A DNA stretch of 9,547 bases, taken from positions 652-10,198 of the forward strand of contig MGRY01000001.1 of NCBI GenBank assembly GCA_001799045.1. The letters run 5' to 3'. Source of the DNA: Deltaproteobacteria bacterium RIFCSPLOWO2_02_56_12. GTDB lineage: Bacteria > Desulfobacterota > Binatia > UBA9968. Positions 7,294-9,547 of this stretch are shown here, one piece after another (position 1 is the first letter of the stretch; the number at the start of each line of letters is the position of its first letter). The translations under genes were made by a program, and so were the position numbers. The notes beneath the pieces are model-generated. The model worked only from the letters and a program-made list of their open reading frames with translations, had not been told where the DNA came from and searched no databases.

Positions 7294-7366
7294 CCAGTAG
7301 GCAGTCAGCAGTTGGCGGTAGGGGAAACTGCCTTCTGCATACTGCCCGCTGCAATCTGCTTTCTGG
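7294..7366. repeat. Imperfect inverted repeat in the atpH-atpA gap
   Basis: The arms 7294-7321 and 7339-7366 pair at 19 of 28 positions around a 17-nt loop. The sequence is built of near-repeated words such as GGCAGTCAGCAGT and ACTGCC/TCTGC. There is no trailing T-run. The gap is 132 bp and holds no convincing gene. The word CTATTAACC at 7267-7275 also occurs in the atpA-atpG gap (5718-5726). Confidence 0.55.
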
Positions 7367-7381
7367 CGAGCGTAGCGCGCT

Positions 7382-7924
7382 TCAGTATCCGCGTTCGACG
7401 CGCTCCTTCATCTTATCAAGCTGAGCGCGCACGCTACCGTCATAAACCTTGCCTTCCAGTTGAATCACCAGTCCCCCGACCAGCCCCGGATCGCTCTCTT
7501 CCTTGAGAACCACCTCTTTCCCGGAAACCCTGCTGAGCGCCTCACGCAACCCTTCCAACATCGCCACCTCCAGGGGGACGGGGGCTAGCACCCGCGCCTC
7601 CACCCGCCCCTTTTTCTCGTCCAGGAGAAGACGATAACGAGAAGCGATAGAGGGCAAATAAGTTAACCGATCTCGCTCTAATAAAAGCGACAAAAAGTGA
7701 ACCACGAGGGGAGAGAGCTGTAACCCCCGCGACACCTCGACAACAATATTTTTCCGGCTACCCGGAGGAAAAGCCGGGTTGTTAAGGACCGTCGGCAGAG
7801 AAGATGTCGTATAGGCGGTAACGAACCAATCGATCTCCTGGCCGATCTCCTCCTCTCTATGCTCCTCCAGGGCCAGCTCGAAAAGGGCCTTGGCATACCT
7901 TCGACTGAGACTCCCCTCAATCAT
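7382..7924 (-). CDS. atpH: F-type ATP synthase delta subunit
   Basis: A 180-residue delta (OSCP-like) subunit, which joins the peripheral stalk to the top of F1. It has the N-terminal helical motif RRYAKALFELA (9-19) and the C-terminal block DPGLVGG...DGSVRAQL (145-169) seen throughout the family. Length is typical. Its ATG overlaps the atpF stop by four bases (ATGA, 7921-7924), so it is translationally coupled to the b subunit. A 132-bp gap with an inverted repeat separates it from atpA. Sequence conservation is lower than in alpha and beta, as usual for this subunit. Confidence 0.96.
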   Translation of the reverse strand: MIEGSLSRRYAKALFELALEEHREEEIGQEIDWFVTAYTTSSLPTVLNNPAFPPGSRKNIVVEVSRGLQLSPLVVHFLSLLLERDRLTYLPSIASRYRLLLDEKKGRVEARVLAPVPLEVAMLEGLREALSRVSGKEVVLKEESDPGLVGGLVIQLEGKVYDGSVRAQLDKMKERVERGY

Positions 7925-8469
7925 TGTTGTCCTACCCCGCTCAAGAATTCTTCCACCAGACGCTTCTGGTCGGCGGGTGTAAGATGATCCTGGATCACCT
8001 TCTGCGCCGCCGCTTGGGCCAAGCGAGCGATCTCTTCACGCACCTTTTGGCGCGCCAGCTTCAGCTCTTGCTCCGCAAGAAAATCGGCGTCGGCCCTGAC
8101 CTTGGCGGCAAGCTCCTCCGCCTCCCTCAGCAGCTTAGCCTTTTCCCTCTCCCCCTCCGCGCGAAACATCTCACGAAGCTTCTTGGCTTCCTCCTCCATG
8201 CGCGACAAGCGCGCCCGGTAGTCGCGAATCATCGACTCGGCGTTCCTCTTGCTCTCGTCTGCCTCCCCCAGGGCGGCCACGATTTCCTCACGCCTGGTAC
8301 GGAGATGGGCTTTGATCATTGGCAGGAGAAAGCGCTTGATGAGATAAAAGAAAATGAGAAAGTTGATGAGTGGAAAAATAACCTGCGTCACAGAGGCCGC
8401 GTGTTCCTCAACCCCCGGCGAGGAGGAAGCCCAGAGGTCGGACAAAAAGAGTAGCGCAAAGAGACTCAT
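7921..8469 (-). CDS. atpF: F-type ATP synthase b subunit
   Basis: A 182-residue b subunit of the peripheral stalk. It starts with a short hydrophobic leader (MSLFALLFLSDLWASSS) that looks like a signal sequence, then a membrane helix at about 27-48, then a long charged coiled coil (about 55-165). A leader of this kind before the membrane helix is, from memory, seen in deltaproteobacterial AtpF. It overlaps both neighbours by ATGA (8466-8469 with b', 7921-7924 with delta), so the three stator genes form a tightly coupled unit. Together with the preceding shorter b-like protein it most likely forms a b/b' heterodimer. Whether the leader is cleaved cannot be told from the sequence. Confidence 0.93.
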   Translation of the reverse strand: MSLFALLFLSDLWASSSPGVEEHAASVTQVIFPLINFLIFFYLIKRFLLPMIKAHLRTRREEIVAALGEADESKRNAESMIRDYRARLSRMEEEAKKLREMFRAEGEREKAKLLREAEELAAKVRADADFLAEQELKLARQKVREEIARLAQAAAQKVIQDHLTPADQKRLVEEFLSGVGQQ

Positions 8470-8894
8470 CCGATCTTCCTCCCGAGAATCTTCTCCGCCA
8501 TTTGGTGCGCGATCACTTCCGCCTCCCGGGCGGCATCCCCCCGCCCTCTTTGCAGCTCCTTGCGGATTTCCTCTCGGACCGCTTCGAGCATTCCAGCCGC
8601 CTCTTCCCTGGCCTGAGCTATTAGGCGATCCCGTGTCTCACGAGCCTCTTGCACTACGCTCTCCTTCAACGCTTTAGCCTCACCTTGGGCTTTCGTGATT
8701 CCGAGCTCGTACTCTTTCCCCAGACGTTCCCCCTCCTCTTTGAGGAGAGCGGCCTCGCTCTTGACCCCCTCGGTCCTGCGCTCTCTTTCCGCCAGCAGGC
8801 CGAGAAAAGGTCGGATGAGCAGTCGGGTCAAAAGAAACCAAAAAAAGAGAAAGGCAACAACCTGAATAAAAACGGTATAATCTAAAGCGATCAT
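8466..8894 (-). CDS. atpX: F-type ATP synthase b' subunit
   Basis: A 142-residue b-like stator subunit. A single N-terminal membrane helix (about 6-28) is followed by RPFLGLLAERERR and a long Ala/Glu/Arg-rich coiled coil to the C-terminus, the plan of b and b' proteins. It lacks the leader seen in the next gene. Position first, ahead of a second b gene, matches the b'-b arrangement of deltaproteobacteria, photosynthetic bacteria and relatives, hence the call b' (atpX or atpF2). Which of the two is b and which b' rests on order and size, not on a diagnostic motif. The ribosome site before ATG 8894 is weak (GGA). It is the first ATP synthase gene of the cluster; genes for the a and c subunits are not in view. 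Confidence 0.88.
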   Translation of the reverse strand: MIALDYTVFIQVVAFLFFWFLLTRLLIRPFLGLLAERERRTEGVKSEAALLKEEGERLGKEYELGITKAQGEAKALKESVVQEARETRDRLIAQAREEAAGMLEAVREEIRKELQRGRGDAAREAEVIAHQMAEKILGRKIG

Positions 8895-9040
8895 AAGCTA
8901 TCCAAGTACTTTAGAGCGCGCGCAGCAGAGTCCCCCCCAGACAACGGATCGTGCCAGACCCATAAAAGATTAACCTACATCCGCAAGTTATCTGGGAAGG
9001 AACCTAGGATGTGGGGATGAGATGAGCGGCGCACCGAAGC
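8895..9040. other. Gap between bactofilin and the ATP synthase genes
   Basis: A 146-bp gap, the longest in the window and the natural place for an operon promoter. I see no convincing -35/-10 pair on the minus strand and no intrinsic terminator. Two weak paired elements are present: AGATTAAC (8967-8974) with GTTATCT (8987-8993), and CTACATCC (8975-8982) with GGATGTGG (9007-9014). A run of seven C lies at 8932-8938. Confidence 0.4.
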
Positions 9041-9547
9041 CTATTTTTCCAACTCGCTTATTAGCTTCGGGGCCTCTCCCTCAAATGGTTTCTCACTACC
9101 CGATCTTGACGGACTCAGGGCTTCACGCTTTTTCCTCGCCCCTCCCATGGAGCAATACCCGTCAAAAACCGCACCCTCCGTGACCGTCAACCGGGGGGCA
9201 TCGATATTTCCCAAGAGCCGCGCAGGGGTCTCCAGTTCCACCTTTTCCTTGGCCGCCACATCGCCCTCTACCTTGCCATATATCACTACAACTTCGCCCG
9301 AAATCTTCGCCCGCACCTCCGCTTCTTCTCCAATGGTCAGCATGCCGTGACAGAGTATCTCTCCCTCCACGCTTCCATCAATCTTGGCTGGACCGTGAAA
9401 GGTCAGTTGCCCGGTCACCCGGCTCCCTTTATAAAGGTGAGCGACCAGTTCCTCGCTTGGGGCCTCCGCTGGCGCCTCTTCTCCCGGCCTAACCTGACTC
9501 GAAGGTGGATGGGGGGGAGCCTCTGAGGGGTTTTTCTTTTCTCCCGG
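9041..9547 (-). CDS. Bactofilin (partial, start beyond the right edge)
   Basis: The 168 visible residues run in one open frame from the window edge to the stop at 9041. The first 33 or so are Pro/Glu/Ala-rich (e.g. APPHPPSSQVRPGEEAPAE), a flexible N-terminal tail. Then comes a bactofilin beta-helix core (about 38-135) beginning LYKGSRVTGQLTFHGPAKID and continuing with regularly spaced Gly/hydrophobic repeats (GSVEGEILCHG, GEVVVIYGKVEGDV, LLGNIDAPRL). A short charged tail ends the protein. Bactofilins polymerise without nucleotide into membrane-linked filaments for cell shape, polarity or chromosome-segregation scaffolds. A GTG at 9418 is an internal valine of the core (RVTGQLTF) and not the start. 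From memory, deltaproteobacteria place parA, parB and a bactofilin just upstream of these atp genes, so ParB may lie to the right. Confidence 0.9.
   Translation of the reverse strand, partial: PGEKKNPSEAPPHPPSSQVRPGEEAPAEAPSEELVAHLYKGSRVTGQLTFHGPAKIDGSVEGEILCHGMLTIGEEAEVRAKISGEVVVIYGKVEGDVAAKEKVELETPARLLGNIDAPRLTVTEGAVFDGYCSMGGARKKREALSPSRSGSEKPFEGEAPKLISELEK

Noticed and set aside
8895..9040. Sigma-70 promoter for the ATP synthase genes
   Set aside because: TTGCGG and TTTATG occur on the minus strand but are only about 14 nt apart, and other pairs are no better; not reported as a promoter.
9041..9418. Bactofilin starting at GTG 9418
   Set aside because: The frame stays open to the window edge and the residues before the GTG (LYKGSR) are part of the conserved bactofilin core, so the GTG is an internal Val.
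1..9547. CRISPR array, tRNA, rRNA, insertion sequence or phage genes
   Set aside because: No regularly spaced identical repeats, no tRNA-like cloverleaf in the short gaps and no transposase or integrase frames; nearly all sequence is accounted for by coding genes.

Overview
All genes in this window read leftward (minus strand), in a bacterial genome of moderately high GC. From right to left in transcription order they are: the C-terminal part of a bactofilin, the F1 and stator genes of an F-type ATP synthase (b', b, delta, alpha, gamma, beta, epsilon), and a three-gene accessory block of bicupin, EutA-family protein and a second bicupin cut by the left edge.

The organism is most likely a Gram-negative with a Desulfobacterota-like (Geobacter-type) or NC10/Rokubacteria/Tectomicrobia-type genome. 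The basis is the gene order bactofilin followed by atpX-F-H-A-G-D-C. It has a paired b'/b stator, and the a and c subunit genes are absent from this cluster. From memory, Geobacter-type genomes have parA-parB-bactofilin just ahead of the same set. The phylum call is an inference with low certainty.

Right part (2928-9547): the bactofilin frame is open to the window edge, so its start lies outside. A 146-bp gap follows, then b', b and delta, which are coupled by two ATGA overlaps. Alpha, gamma, beta and epsilon follow with the usual catalytic motifs. The two largest gaps inside the operon, on either side of atpA, each hold an imperfect inverted repeat made of short repeated words. The one before atpG replaces any visible Shine-Dalgarno sequence.

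Left part (1-2911): only 16 bp separate atpC from the first bicupin, with no terminator between them. A EutA-like protein (ASKHA-fold ATPase, in known systems a reactivator of B12-dependent ethanolamine ammonia-lyase) sits between two tandem bicupin paralogs that are 61/74 identical over the visible part. No EutB or EutC is present in the window. The best candidate for an undescribed system is this EutA plus twin-bicupin unit, possibly co-transcribed with the ATP synthase and acting on an unknown target enzyme.
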